Below are positions 55,011 to 64,000 of a stretch of 64,000 nt of DNA, in pieces. This DNA comes from Paracoccus halophilus (lineage in GTDB: Bacteria; Pseudomonadota; Alphaproteobacteria; Rhodobacterales; Rhodobacteraceae): assembly GCF_000763905.1 (NCBI RefSeq), contig NZ_JRKN01000017.1, positions 1 through 64,000 on the forward strand, written 5' to 3'. The notes under the pieces were generated by a model, which was not told the DNA's origin, made no database searches, and saw nothing but the letters and a program-made list of their open reading frames with translations. Within the stretch, counting starts at the first letter, position 1; every line of letters begins with the position of its first letter. The position numbers and the translations under genes are program-made.

Positions 55011-55991
55011 CTAGGAATCGGCGGCCCTGGCCGCGGCGAGCCAGTCGAGCATCTGCGCCGCCGCCGCCGCCGGATCGAGCGCGCCCCGCGCCACCTCGTC
55101 GCCGGTTTGGCGCAGGCACGCCCGCACCTCGGGCCGATCCAGCCGGGCCAGCAGTCCGGCGCGCAGTTCGGACAGGAACCATTGCCGCGCCTGTTCGGCC
55201 CTGCGGGTGGCAAGATGCCCGTGCTCGCGGCGCCATTCGGCCAGTTCCGTCATCTGCGCCCAGGCCTTGTCCAGCCCTTCGCCGGTGGTGGCGGAAACCG
55301 GCAGCGCCCGGGGATAGCCCGGCGGATCCTGCGGGCGCTTGCGCAACAGCCGCAGCGCACCCGCGTAATCGGCAACCGTGCGCAAGGCGGTGTCGCGCAG
55401 CGCGCCATCGGCCTTGTTGACCAGGATCAGATCGGCGATTTCCATGATTCCGCGCTTGACGCCCTGCAATTCGTCGCCCCCCGCCGGCGCCAGCAGCAGC
55501 ACGAAGAGATCGGTCATATCGGCCACCAGGGTCTCGGACTGGCCGACGCCCACGGTTTCCACCAGCACGGTATCGAAGCCCGCCGCCTCGCACAGGCGGA
55601 TGGTTTCGCGGGTGCGGCGCGCGACGCCGCCCAATTCGGCGCGCGAGGGCGAGGGCCGGATGAAGGCGTTGGGATCGCGGGCCAGCATCTCCATCCGGGT
55701 CTTGTCGCCCAGGATCGAGCCACCCGACCGGGCCGAACTGGGATCCACCGCCAGGACCGCGACCTTCAGGCCCTGCGCGGTCAGGATCTGTCCGAAGCTT
55801 TCGATAAAGGTCGATTTCCCGACCCCCGGCGTGCCGGACAGGCCGATGCGCAGCGCCTGCCGGTGGGGAAGTTCGGCCAGCAGCGCGGTGGCGCGCAGGC
55901 GGTCATCGCCGCGCGTGCTTTCGATCAGCGTGATCGCCCGCGACAGGGCGCGGCGATTGCCGTGAACAAGGGGCTGCGTCAGGTCGTCCAT
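55011..55991 (-). CDS. meaB: MeaB GTPase, methylmalonyl-CoA mutase chaperone
   Basis: 326 residues of the G3E family. P-loop GLSGTPGVGKSTFIESF, the Mg/switch region AVDPSSARSGGSILGDKTRM, VETVGVGQSE and the base-specificity NKAD in LILVNKADGA. It protects and loads cobalamin on methylmalonyl-CoA mutase, which must be encoded elsewhere. ATG 55991 is the family start; the longer frame is a read-through of upstream DNA. Stands alone between intergenic DNA and a divergent thioredoxin-like gene. Confidence 0.92.
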   Translation of the reverse strand: MDDLTQPLVHGNRRALSRAITLIESTRGDDRLRATALLAELPHRQALRIGLSGTPGVGKSTFIESFGQILTAQGLKVAVLAVDPSSARSGGSILGDKTRMEMLARDPNAFIRPSPSRAELGGVARRTRETIRLCEAAGFDTVLVETVGVGQSETLVADMTDLFVLLLAPAGGDELQGVKRGIMEIADLILVNKADGALRDTALRTVADYAGALRLLRKRPQDPPGYPRALPVSATTGEGLDKAWAQMTELAEWRREHGHLATRRAEQARQWFLSELRAGLLARLDRPEVRACLRQTGDEVARGALDPAAAAAQMLDWLAAARAADS

Positions 55992-56141
55992 GCGGCCTCT
56001 GGAATGGCAGGTTCGTAACACGGGGGCCGTCCGCCCCCGCAACCCGTGGATAGGTGCACATGACGGACATGTAAACGCCGGGCGGTTGTGGCCGGGGACC
56101 GCGCGGCCTATGTCGGGGCGGGACGCAGGACGGAGCGCGGC

Positions 56142-56507
56142 ATGCTGAGACGGGGCTTTGTGATGGGCGGGCTGGCGGCCCTGGCGGGCACGCCGGCGCG
56201 GGCAACCTCGGATCTGCGCCTGATGATGGTGCGCGCGAAAGGCTGCGTCTATTGCGCCCAATGGGATCGCGAGATCGGCCCCGTCTATGGCGCAAGGCCC
56301 GAGGGGCGGGCGGCGCCGGTCTTCATGGTCGATATGGACGGCCCCTATCCCGACGGGCTGGCGCTGGCCCGCCGGCCCTGGCTGTCGCCCACCTTCATCC
56401 TGCTGCGCGGCGGCCGCGAAATGGCCCGCTTCGAGGGCTATCCCGGTGCCGACAGGTTCTTTGGCGTCCTGCGGGCGATGCTGGATCAGGCGCGGCAGGC
56501 GGGCTGA
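56142..56507 (+). CDS. Small exported thioredoxin-like protein
   Basis: 121 residues with a short signal ([21 protein letters not shown]). The mature part has [18 protein letters not shown], a CxxC of the SoxW type, and the cis-Pro loop [20 protein letters not shown]. It should act in the periplasm on thiols. It lies 67 bases upstream of serS and could share its transcript. Target unknown. Confidence 0.75.
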   Translation: MLRRGFVMGGLAALAGTPARATSDLRLMMVRAKGCVYCAQWDREIGPVYGARPEGRAAPVFMVDMDGPYPDGLALARRPWLSPTFILLRGGREMARFEGYPGADRFFGVLRAMLDQARQAG

Positions 56508-56574
56508 GGCTTTCGCCCCGGGCGGGCATGGGTTATCTGGGGCGCCAGTAAGCACTTACCGAAACAGGTCAGCC

Positions 56575-57867
56575 ATGCACGACATCCGCGCCATTCGCGA
56601 AAACCCCGCCGCTTTCGACGCAGCCCTGGCGCTGCGCAACCTGCCGCCGGTTTCGTCCGAGATCCTGTCGCTGGATGCCGATCGCCGCGCCCGCATCGCC
56701 GCCGCCGAGGCCGCCCAGGCCGAGCAGAACAAGGCCAGCAAGGAGGCCGGCGCCGCCAAGGGGCGCGGCGACGAGGCCGAGTTCCAGCGCCTGCGCGAAC
56801 TGGTCACCGCCAAGAAGGATGAGACCGGCCAGATGCAGGCCGAGGCCGCCGCGCTTGACGCCCGGCTGCGCGATCTGCTGCTGGGCCTCCCGAACCTGCC
56901 GCTGGACAGCGTACCCCCGGGCGCGGATGAGAACGACAATGTCGAGATCCGCCGCTGGGGCGCGCCGCGTGCCTTCGATTTCACCCCGCGCGAGCATTAC
57001 GAGATCGAGGGCGCCCGCCCGGGCATGGATTTCGAGACCGCCGCCAAGCTGTCGGGCTCGCGCTTCGTGCTGCTGTCGGGCGGGGTCGCGCGCATCCACC
57101 GGGCGCTGGCGCAGTTCATGCTGGACCTGCACACGCTTGAGCACGACCTGACCGAGACCTGGACCCCGGTTCTGGTCCTCTCCGAGATGATGGAGGGCAC
57201 CGGGCAGTTGCCGAAATTCGGCGAGGACAGCTATCAGACCCGCGAGGGCTGGTGGCTGATCCCCACCGCCGAGGTCACGCTGACCAATATCGTCAATGGC
57301 AGCCTGATCGAACACGATTACCTGCCGCGCCGCTATGTCGCCCATAGCCAGTGTTTCCGCTCCGAGGCGGGCAGCGCCGGGCGTGACACCGCCGGCATGC
57401 TGCGCCAGCACCAGTTCGAAAAGGTCGAGATGGTCTCGATCACCGATGCGGCCTCGGGCGTGGCGGAACATGCCCGCATGACACGCTGCGCCGAAACCGT
57501 GCTGGAACGGCTGGGCCTGCCCTATCGCACCATGGTCCTGTGCGGTGGCGATATGGGCTTTGGCGCCCGCATCACCCATGACCTCGAGGTCTGGCTGCCC
57601 GGTCAGGGCAAGTATCGCGAAATCTCGAGCGTCAGCTATTGCGGCGATTTCCAGGCCCGGCGGATGAACGCCCGCTATCGCCCCGAAGCCGGCGGCAAGC
57701 CGGAATTCGTCCATACGCTGAACGGCTCGGGTCTGGCGGTCGGGCGCACGCTGATCGCGGTGCTGGAAAACGGCCAGCAAGAGGATGGCTCGGTCATCCT
57801 GCCCGAAGCGCTGCACCCCTATCTGGGCGGCAGGACGCGGCTGGGCGCGGACGGCCGGCTGGCCTGA
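56575..57867 (+). CDS. serS: Seryl-tRNA synthetase
   Basis: 430 residues, normal. The N-terminal coiled-coil arm (residues about 28-100, Ala/Glu/Lys-rich) binds tRNA-Ser. Class II motif 2 is [19 protein letters not shown] and motif 3 is in [21 protein letters not shown] 56575 follows AACAGGTCAGCC. Housekeeping gene. Confidence 0.96.
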   Translation: MHDIRAIRENPAAFDAALALRNLPPVSSEILSLDADRRARIAAAEAAQAEQNKASKEAGAAKGRGDEAEFQRLRELVTAKKDETGQMQAEAAALDARLRDLLLGLPNLPLDSVPPGADENDNVEIRRWGAPRAFDFTPREHYEIEGARPGMDFETAAKLSGSRFVLLSGGVARIHRALAQFMLDLHTLEHDLTETWTPVLVLSEMMEGTGQLPKFGEDSYQTREGWWLIPTAEVTLTNIVNGSLIEHDYLPRRYVAHSQCFRSEAGSAGRDTAGMLRQHQFEKVEMVSITDAASGVAEHARMTRCAETVLERLGLPYRTMVLCGGDMGFGARITHDLEVWLPGQGKYREISSVSYCGDFQARRMNARYRPEAGGKPEFVHTLNGSGLAVGRTLIAVLENGQQEDGSVILPEALHPYLGGRTRLGADGRLA

Positions 57868-57884
57868 ACGGCCGGGGGCGCGCG

Positions 57885-59351
57885 CTAGGCGCCCTTGGGC
57901 TTTTGCCGGTTCTTGTGCTTGGAGAGCGCGCCGGACTGGCTGATCTTGTTCGCCTTGGCCTTGTAGGGGTTCTTTTCGCCCTGATCGCGAAAGGTCAGCC
58001 GGATCGGCGTGCCGGGCATGTCGAAATCGGTCCGCAACCCGTTGACCAGATAGCGCGCATAACTGTCGGGCAGCTTGTCGGTATGGGTGGCCATGACGAC
58101 AAAGGCCGGCGGCCGGGTCTTGACCTGCGTCATGTAGCGCAGCCGGATCCGGCGGCCGCCGGGGGCGGGCGGCGGATGCGCCTCGGTCATCGCGGACAGC
58201 CATTGGTTCAGCCTGGCGGTGGTGATGCGCCGGTTCCAGACCTCATGCGCCTTGATGATCGCGTTATGCAGCCGATCCAGCCCCTTGCCGGTGCGGGCCG
58301 AGACGGTGACCAGGGGCGCGCCCTTGAGCTGCGGCAGCAGCCGCTCGAAGCTTTCGCGCAATTCCTTAAGCTTTTCGGGCTTGTCCTCTTCGAGGTCCCA
58401 TTTATTGGCGGCGACCACGACCGCGCGCCCCTCGGTCTCGGCAAAATCGGCGATGCGCAGGTCCTGCTGCTCGAAGGGGATGCCCACATCCAGCAGCACC
58501 ACCACGACCTCGGCAAAGCGCACGGCGCGCAGCCCGTCGGCGACCGACAGCTTTTCGACCTTGTCGGTGACGCGCGCCTTCTTGCGCATCCCGGCCGTGT
58601 CGAAAATGCGCATCGGCGTGCCCATGAAATCGGCCCCGACGCTGATCGAATCGCGGGTGATCCCGGCCTCGGGGCCGGTCAGCAGCCGGTCCTCGCCCAG
58701 GATCTTGTTGATCAGCGTCGATTTGCCGGCATTCGGGCGGCCGATCACCGCGATCTGCAGGGGTTTCGAGGCACTGGGCCGCCAGTCCTCGGTCTCGTCG
58801 CCATCCTCGACAGCGACATCGGTTTCCGGCGCCTGCTGGATATTCTGCGCCGCGAACTGCTCGGCCAGAGGTTGCAGGGCGCGGTAGAGATCGTCCATCC
58901 CCTCGCCATGCTCGGCCGAGATGCGCAGCGGCTCGCCCAGGCCCAGGGCATAGGCCTCCATCGCGCCCGTCTCGCCGGCGCGGCCTTCGGCCTTATTGGC
59001 GGCGATGATGACGTGTTTCGCGCGTTTGCGCAGGATATCGGCGAAATATTCGTCCGCCGCCGTCACGCCGGCGCGCGCGTCCAGAACGAACAGGCAGATA
59101 TCCGCCTCGTCCACGGCGCGTTCGGTCAGCCGGCGCATGCGGCCCTGCAGGCTGTCGTCATCGGCCATTTCCAGACCGGCGCTGTCGATCACGATAAAGC
59201 GCAGATCGCCCAGCCGCGCCTGCCCCTCGCGCAGGTCGCGGGTGACGCCGGGCTGGTCGTCGACCAGCGCCAGCCGCTTGCCGACAAGGCGGTTGAACAG
59301 GGTGGACTTGCCGACATTGGGCCGCCCGACGATGGCGAGGGTAAAGCTCAT
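57885..59351 (-). CDS. der: Ribosome-assembly GTPase Der (EngA)
   Basis: 488 residues with two G domains in tandem: [16 protein letters not shown] near residue 8 and [16 protein letters not shown] near 215, each with its NKxD (ANKAE, ANKWD), followed by the KH-like C-terminal domain and a basic tail. It acts in 50S assembly. Its start overlaps the bamB stop by one base (TGATG). The gene order YfgM-like/bamB/der is conserved in many proteobacteria. Confidence 0.96.
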   Translation of the reverse strand: MSFTLAIVGRPNVGKSTLFNRLVGKRLALVDDQPGVTRDLREGQARLGDLRFIVIDSAGLEMADDDSLQGRMRRLTERAVDEADICLFVLDARAGVTAADEYFADILRKRAKHVIIAANKAEGRAGETGAMEAYALGLGEPLRISAEHGEGMDDLYRALQPLAEQFAAQNIQQAPETDVAVEDGDETEDWRPSASKPLQIAVIGRPNAGKSTLINKILGEDRLLTGPEAGITRDSISVGADFMGTPMRIFDTAGMRKKARVTDKVEKLSVADGLRAVRFAEVVVVLLDVGIPFEQQDLRIADFAETEGRAVVVAANKWDLEEDKPEKLKELRESFERLLPQLKGAPLVTVSARTGKGLDRLHNAIIKAHEVWNRRITTARLNQWLSAMTEAHPPPAPGGRRIRLRYMTQVKTRPPAFVVMATHTDKLPDSYARYLVNGLRTDFDMPGTPIRLTFRDQGEKNPYKAKANKISQSGALSKHKNRQKPKGA

Positions 59352-60673
59352 CAGCGATAGGCGATCAACTGGCCGTCATGGGTGACGACATACAGCGTCT
59401 GCCCGGCCACCGCCGGCGCGGCCGCCGCGCCGCCGGGGATCTCAGCCGTGCCGATCAGCGCGCCCGAGGCCGGATCGAATACCCGCAGATAGCCGTCGGA
59501 CGAGGCGATATAAAGCTTGCTGCCCGCCAGGACCGGGCCGTAATGGTTCCACACCCTGTCCTGCTTGCGCACGATCTGCTTGGTGAAATAGGGCAGTTTC
59601 TGCATCCAGATCCGCGCGCCGTTCGCGGCATCCAGCCGGATCAGCTGCGCCTGATCGTTGACCAGAAAGACCGAGTTTCCGACCGCCAGAACCGGGCTCG
59701 AGGCCCCCTCGCGCGCCGCCCATTTCTGCATGCCCGTCGCCAGGTCAAAGGCCCCCGAACGCCCCGAGCTGGTGCCGGCATAGACGGTTCCGCCGGCGAT
59801 CACCGGGTCGCCGGTCATGTCGCGAAACAGCGTGATCGAACGGCCAAGGCGCGAACCGGCGACATCGGCGGACCAGAGCTGGTTGCCGCTTTCCCGGTCC
59901 ACGGCCAGCAACTGGCCGGTGGCAAAGGGAAACACCACCGCATTTCCCGACACGGCGGGCGACGAGACGCCCAACACCCCGGCCATGCCGTCATTGCCAT
60001 AGGCGCGCCACAGCACCTTGCCGTCATTGGCGCGCACCGCCCAGCCGGTGGCGTCGCGGCCCAGCAGATAGACCACCCCGTCCGAGACGGTCGGCGCGCC
60101 GCTGACCGGCGCCTCGACCCGCTGCCGCCAGGCGATGCCGCCGGTGCGCGCATCCAGCGCGACCAGCTCGCCATAGCCGGTTGTCGCGAAGACGCGGTTG
60201 CCCTCATAGGCCAGCCCGCCGCCCGAGGCGCTGTTGCCGCCCTCGGTCGCGGGGCGCAGATCGACGCTCCAGGCCTGTCCGCCACCGGTGGTGGTGGCGG
60301 TCACGCGGGCATGGCTGTCCATGGTAAAGACCAGGCCCGACGCGACGACGGGGGCGGCGGTGATCCGCTGACGCCGGTCCGAGGCCGCGCCGATATCGGC
60401 GGCAAAGACCCGGCCGGTGCCGGCCCCGATCGCCATATTGCCCGCGACATGCTGGGCGCTGCCGGCCCGCTGCGGCCAGTCGGCATTGCCGCGGACCGCC
60501 GGCAGCGACAGCGCCGTGCCGGTCGGCGCGGCCGGCCCCTCGGCCGCCGGGGCGCCCTCGGACAGCACGTCGCGCGGGTCGAGGCGCTCGCCCTGCAGGA
60601 TCTCTTCGCGCTGAATACAGGCCGAAAGAACCGTCAGGCCCGCCAAGGCGGCGATCAGCTGGAACCTCGTCAT
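59351..60673 (-). CDS. bamB: Outer membrane assembly lipoprotein BamB
   Basis: 440 residues. The lipoprotein signal ends LTVLSAC. The rest is a PQQ-type beta-propeller: repeated motifs include [36 protein letters not shown] and [18 protein letters not shown]. It is part of the BAM complex that inserts outer membrane proteins. ATG 60673 has GGAGAGA upstream and gives the proper signal peptide; the ATG four codons before does not. Confidence 0.93.
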   Translation of the reverse strand: MTRFQLIAALAGLTVLSACIQREEILQGERLDPRDVLSEGAPAAEGPAAPTGTALSLPAVRGNADWPQRAGSAQHVAGNMAIGAGTGRVFAADIGAASDRRQRITAAPVVASGLVFTMDSHARVTATTTGGGQAWSVDLRPATEGGNSASGGGLAYEGNRVFATTGYGELVALDARTGGIAWRQRVEAPVSGAPTVSDGVVYLLGRDATGWAVRANDGKVLWRAYGNDGMAGVLGVSSPAVSGNAVVFPFATGQLLAVDRESGNQLWSADVAGSRLGRSITLFRDMTGDPVIAGGTVYAGTSSGRSGAFDLATGMQKWAAREGASSPVLAVGNSVFLVNDQAQLIRLDAANGARIWMQKLPYFTKQIVRKQDRVWNHYGPVLAGSKLYIASSDGYLRVFDPASGALIGTAEIPGGAAAAPAVAGQTLYVVTHDGQLIAYR

Positions 60674-60707
60674 CGCTCTCTCCATCTTTGCGCGGCGGGG
60701 CCGGCTG

Positions 60708-61403
60708 TCAGTTCACCGGCGGCGCCGGCATCGGTTGCGGGCCGGGGCCGCCAATCTGTTCGGCCTCCGCGCCAAGCGTGATCATCATCTCGGCGAGACG
60801 GCGGCGCAAGCCTTCGGCCAGGCCGTCCTTTTGCTGAATCTGGCCGATCAGGGTGATCGCGTCATCGGTCCGTCCGGCGCCGATCAGCGCCACCGCCTTT
60901 TGCTCCAGCGCCAGCAGTTCGAACGGCGCGCCGGGCTTGGACAGGCCGGCCAGGATCTCGTCGCGCTCGGCCGCGTCCATGCCGGGGCCGGCCACCATCA
61001 CCGCCTTGAGCAGGGCAAGATCGTGCAGCAGCGGGTCATCCGCCACGCCCGCCGCCGCGGCCTTCAGACGTTCGGCCGCCTGCCCGGCCTGACCGGCCTC
61101 GATCTCGGCGCCGGCGGCCAGCATCTCGGACAGGGCCTTGCGGCCCGCGACGCCGGCCGGATCGACGGCGGCAAGCGCTTCGATCGGATCCTCGGTCTGC
61201 TGCGCGGCCAGAATCGCGTCGCCCCATGCCTGCGCCTGCGCTTCGGCCTGATTGCGCGCATATTCGCGCCAGATGGTGCCGCCGACCAGCGCCAGAATCA
61301 GCAGAATCGCGATCCAGCCATAGCGGCGGAACAGGTTGAACAGCCGGTCGCGGCGCAGATCCTCGGTGACCTCGTCGATAAAGCTGTCGTTCTGATTGGC
61401 CAT
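60708..61403 (-). CDS. YfgM-like tetratricopeptide-type membrane protein
   Basis: 231 residues. A cytoplasmic start (SFIDEVTEDLRRDRLFNLF) leads to one membrane helix (GWIAILLILALVGGTIW), then a helical periplasmic part with TPR-like Ala-rich repeats. This is the TPR_21/YfgM layout, an ancillary factor at the Sec translocon. It lies 34 bases upstream of bamB, the conserved order. Confidence 0.85.
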   Translation of the reverse strand: MANQNDSFIDEVTEDLRRDRLFNLFRRYGWIAILLILALVGGTIWREYARNQAEAQAQAWGDAILAAQQTEDPIEALAAVDPAGVAGRKALSEMLAAGAEIEAGQAGQAAERLKAAAAGVADDPLLHDLALLKAVMVAGPGMDAAERDEILAGLSKPGAPFELLALEQKAVALIGAGRTDDAITLIGQIQQKDGLAEGLRRRLAEMMITLGAEAEQIGGPGPQPMPAPPVN

Positions 61404-61443
61404 GTGGTCCCCGCAAGTCTTTCGCGCTGTTCTATACGGGGTT

Positions 61444-62355
61444 TCACCCGTTTGCCAATGCCACCGCGCGCCGAGATTGCCGGATACCGGCCACGGAATA
61501 GATCGCCAGCGCGGTCCAGATCATCGCGAAGGCGATGACGTGCCAGCCGGTCACCCGCTCGCCGAACAGCGCCACGGCGCAGAGAAACTGCAAGGTCGGG
61601 TTCAGATAGAACATCAGGCCCAGCGTCGTCATCTCGACCCGGCGGGCGGAATAGGCGAACAGGACCAGCGGAATCGCCGTGATCACACCGGAAAACGCCA
61701 GCAGCAGGGAAACGCCCCAGCCGCTGCCGAAGGCCAGCGGCGCGCTCAGCCCCGCAGGCAGCGCGCCGCCCCCCTGCAAGGCCAGCCAGAGCAGCGCCAG
61801 CGGCGTCAGCAGCGCCACTTCGCCACCGACCGACATGGCCGGCCCCAGCGGCAGGGATTTCTTTATCACGCCATAAAACCCCATGCTGGCCGCCAGCGTA
61901 AGGCTGATCCATGGCGCGACGCCCAGCCCCCAGGTCAGCAGGGCCACGGCCAGCACCGCCAGCGCCACGGCCAGCGCCTGAAACCGGCCCAACCGCTCGC
62001 CATAGGCCAGCACGCCCAGCAGCACCGCCACCAGCGGATAGATGTAATAGCCCAGCGAGGTCTGCACGACATGGCCCGCCTGCACCGCCCAGATGAACAG
62101 CCCCCAATTGCCCGAGATGGTCAGCGCCGCCAGCGCGATCCGCCCGGCCCAGGGGCCCCGGATCGCGCGGGGCAGATCGCCCAGCCGGCCCTGGACGGCA
62201 AAAATCGCCAGAAACAGCAGCAAGGACCAGATCGTGCGATGCGCCAGTACCTCGATCACCGGGACATCGGCCAGCAGGCGGTAATATACCGGCGACAGGC
62301 CCCAGGTCACGCAACAGGCGATTATCGCCAGGAAACCCTTGCTTCGTTCGGTCAT
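61444..62355 (-). CDS. rarD: RarD-type EamA transporter
   Basis: 303 residues with ten hydrophobic helices. The start GFLAIIACCVTWGLSPVYYR and AHRTIWSLLLF, the central LGYYIYPLVAVLLGVL and the closing MFYLNPTLQFLCAVALFGE are RarD blocks of the DMT superfamily. AAGGA lies before ATG 62355. Substrate unknown. Confidence 0.88.
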   Translation of the reverse strand: MTERSKGFLAIIACCVTWGLSPVYYRLLADVPVIEVLAHRTIWSLLLFLAIFAVQGRLGDLPRAIRGPWAGRIALAALTISGNWGLFIWAVQAGHVVQTSLGYYIYPLVAVLLGVLAYGERLGRFQALAVALAVLAVALLTWGLGVAPWISLTLAASMGFYGVIKKSLPLGPAMSVGGEVALLTPLALLWLALQGGGALPAGLSAPLAFGSGWGVSLLLAFSGVITAIPLVLFAYSARRVEMTTLGLMFYLNPTLQFLCAVALFGERVTGWHVIAFAMIWTALAIYSVAGIRQSRRAVALANG

Positions 62356-62541
62356 CCCGCCATCCTTTTCCAGCCTCTCAGCCATGCGATTGTTTCGCGC
62401 CAAGGGCAAGGGGTGCGCGGTTGCCCGCCTGCCGCGCCCGCACCCGGCAGGATCGGGATGGTCAAGCGCCGGGCGGCGGGGCAAACTGACCCCGCCGGGC
62501 CGCGAACCGGCCAGACCAGCGCAGGCAAACCGGGCATCTTC

Positions 62542-63270
62542 ATGACGAACTGGCTGCAAACATTCCTGGGACGTCCGGTCTCAGACCCGGAATCCGAGCG
62601 AGAGCGGCAAAACCTCTGGATATCGCAGAAGCTTGCCGCCTGGCAGACCGCCTGGCACGATGCCTTCGACCGCGATCCGGGCGCCGATCCGCGCCCCGAC
62701 CCGCTCCCGGCCGAGATCGACTCGGATTACCGGCTGATCTTTGGCCTCTCCGCCACCGGTACCGACACCCGCAAGGCCTGTTTCGCGCTGTTTCCCGGCG
62801 GTACCGAGATGCACCGTCGCCTTGATCACTACCTGACCGCGCCGGCGCCGATTCTCTCGGCGCGCGAGGCGCAGGACATGGTGGCGCGGATTGCCGACAC
62901 GATCGACCGGACCAAGCCCAATGACCAGATCGACTGGTCGCGGGTCGAGGTGATCGCGCGCGAGGCGCCCGATGCCGATTACCGGCTCGCCATGACCACG
63001 GGCCTGTCCTATCTGTTCGAGCGCGACCTGCTGCTGCCCAGCCCCGAAAGGGAGCTACCCGCCATCGCGGCGCGGATCTTCCTGACCGAGCCGCTCTATG
63101 CCGCGGCGGGAAATTCCTGGGAGCTGTGCGACTGGGTGACCGGCGCCATGTTCGACCGCCATCAGGACAGGATTCACGAGCTGGCCTTTCGCCTGTGGCA
63201 TGCCGGCTGGCGGCTGCGCCTGCCCGAAAACGGGGTGATCCTGGTGCGCGAGGCACGCGCCCGACCCTGA
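62542..63270 (+). CDS. Conserved-looking hypothetical protein
   Basis: 242 residues, soluble and mostly helical by composition, no signal or membrane segment. Trp-rich patches (LWISQKLAAWQTAWHDAF, NSWELCDWVTGAMF) and good codon use argue for a real gene. No domain recognised. It ends 9 bases before a strong stem-loop shared with the convergent sodB. Confidence 0.65.
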   Translation: MTNWLQTFLGRPVSDPESERERQNLWISQKLAAWQTAWHDAFDRDPGADPRPDPLPAEIDSDYRLIFGLSATGTDTRKACFALFPGGTEMHRRLDHYLTAPAPILSAREAQDMVARIADTIDRTKPNDQIDWSRVEVIAREAPDADYRLAMTTGLSYLFERDLLLPSPERELPAIAARIFLTEPLYAAAGNSWELCDWVTGAMFDRHQDRIHELAFRLWHAGWRLRLPENGVILVREARARP

Positions 63271-63278
63271 AACGAAAA

Positions 63279-63299
63279 GGCCCGCCGACATGGCGGGCC
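63279..63299. terminator. Bidirectional terminator hairpin
   Basis: GGCCCGCC-GACAT-GGCGGGCC lies between the convergent hypothetical gene and sodB. An A-run (CGAAAA) on the left gives a short U-tract for the minus-strand sodB transcript. Confidence 0.7.
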
Positions 63300-63321
63300 C
63301 TGAGCGGGAATGGCGCGGGGG

Positions 63322-63921
63322 TTACAGGCGCGAGGCCACGTTTTCCCAGTTCACCAGCTTGTCGAGAAAGTTCGACAGGTAAGCCGGGCGCTTGTTGCGG
63401 AAATCGATGTAATAGGAATGTTCCCACACATCGCAGCCCAGCAGCGCGGTCTGGCCAAAGCACAGCGGGTTCACGCCGTTTTCGGTCTTGGTGACCTTCA
63501 GGCTGCCATCGGTATCCTTGACCAGCCAGCACCAGCCCGAGCCGAACTGACCGGCGCCGGCGGCGGCGAAGTCTTCCTTGAACTTGTCAACCGAGCCAAA
63601 GGCTTCGGTCAGCGCCTTTTCCAGCTCACCGGGCATGGCACCGGGATTCGGCCCCATCATTTCCCAGAACTGGGTGTGGTTCCAGTGCTGGCTGGCATTG
63701 TTGAAGATACCGTTCTGGGCGACCGCGCCGGACTGGTAGGTGCCCTTGACGATCTCTTCCAGCGACTTGTTTTCCCACTCGGTACCGGCGATCAGCTTGT
63801 TGCCGTTATCGACATATGCCTTGTGGTGGATGTCGTGGTGAAATTCCAGCGTCTCCTGCGACATGCCGCCGGCTGCCAGGGCGTCATGCGCATAGGGAAG
63901 ATTGGGAAGAGTGAAGGCCAT
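63322..63921 (-). CDS. sodB: Superoxide dismutase, Fe type
   Basis: 199 residues. Metal ligands are in LEFHHDIHHKAYVDN, SQHWNHTQFW and CDVWEHSYYIDFRN. Gln in the NASQHWNH block and the FGSGWCWLV region point to an Fe rather than Mn enzyme. It turns superoxide into hydrogen peroxide and oxygen in the cytoplasm. ATG 63921 gives the canonical MAFTLPNLPY; GGAAAGGAAAC lies upstream. Confidence 0.95.
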   Translation of the reverse strand: MAFTLPNLPYAHDALAAGGMSQETLEFHHDIHHKAYVDNGNKLIAGTEWENKSLEEIVKGTYQSGAVAQNGIFNNASQHWNHTQFWEMMGPNPGAMPGELEKALTEAFGSVDKFKEDFAAAGAGQFGSGWCWLVKDTDGSLKVTKTENGVNPLCFGQTALLGCDVWEHSYYIDFRNKRPAYLSNFLDKLVNWENVASRL

Positions 63922-64000
63922 GTGCGGTTTCCTTTCCAGCAATTACCGATAATGTTCTGGCATGGAACCAGGGCAGGGGAAAGCCCCGTCATCGGCTCAA

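Noticed and set aside
1..64000. CRISPR arrays, tRNA or rRNA genes, plasmid or phage origins
   Set aside because: No regularly spaced direct repeats, no cloverleaf-forming tRNA-like segments and no rRNA signature were noticed on either strand; a dedicated scan was not possible.

Overview
The window is a high-GC chromosomal piece from an alphaproteobacterium. Protein style and gene order (yfgM-like/bamB/der, serS, meaB, mutS, Fe-type sodB, a malonate matA/matB operon) fit the Rhodobacteraceae, most likely Paracoccus or a close relative; this placement is inferred from sequence character only. The left two thirds are accessory DNA: specialised metabolism, exopolysaccharide genes, a type VI toxin remnant and many broken insertion sequences. 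The right third is mostly core genome.

Layout. 1-4560: tail of an IS5-type transposase, then a malonate operon on the minus strand (malonyl-CoA decarboxylase, malonyl-CoA synthetase, malonamidase-like amidase) with a GntR-type operator upstream. 4570-7560: a graveyard of IS fragments holding a frameshifted WGR gene, an intact TsiV/DUF3396 immunity gene and a frameshifted nuclease toxin. 7560-20528: a minus-strand run of five genes, PKS (KS-AT-DH-degenerate ER-KR-ACP), NRPS (C-A-T-TE), a pseudo-SGNH hydrolase, an outer membrane beta-barrel and a metallo-beta-lactamase-fold hydrolase, with a PadR/HAAS pair just upstream (20724-21754). The NRPS adenylation code reads as threonine and its thioesterase has Cys in place of the nucleophilic Ser. 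This combination resembles beta-lactone-forming enzymes such as obafluorin ObiF.

22434-25460: periplasmic protein, CcdA-like and Tat-exported thioredoxin-like genes, then a broken IS481 and an IS110 fragment. 25880-44803: an exopolysaccharide-type locus (ExoY-like sugar transferase, GT4, O-antigen polymerase/ligase-like protein, TagA/CpsF transferase, RTX protein). It encloses a tightly coupled four-gene minus-strand operon: PKS (KS-AT-KR-DH-ACP-TE), GT2, NRPS (formyltransferase, vestigial C, A with an inserted luciferase-like monooxygenase, T) and a phosphopantetheinyl transferase. Every junction there is a 4-base overlap. The A domain code is close to glycine, so N-formylglycine is a plausible starter. 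This operon is the best candidate for an undescribed system in the window.

45524-49344: ABC importer (substrate-binding protein, two permeases, ATPase). 49482-63921: exported hydratase-like protein, mutS, GT61, meaB, a thioredoxin-like protein, serS, der, bamB, a YfgM-like protein, rarD, a hypothetical gene and sodB.

The PPTase at 28158-28787 can be expected to activate carrier domains of both assembly lines, and MatB at the left edge could supply malonyl-CoA to both PKSs. Both links are inference.
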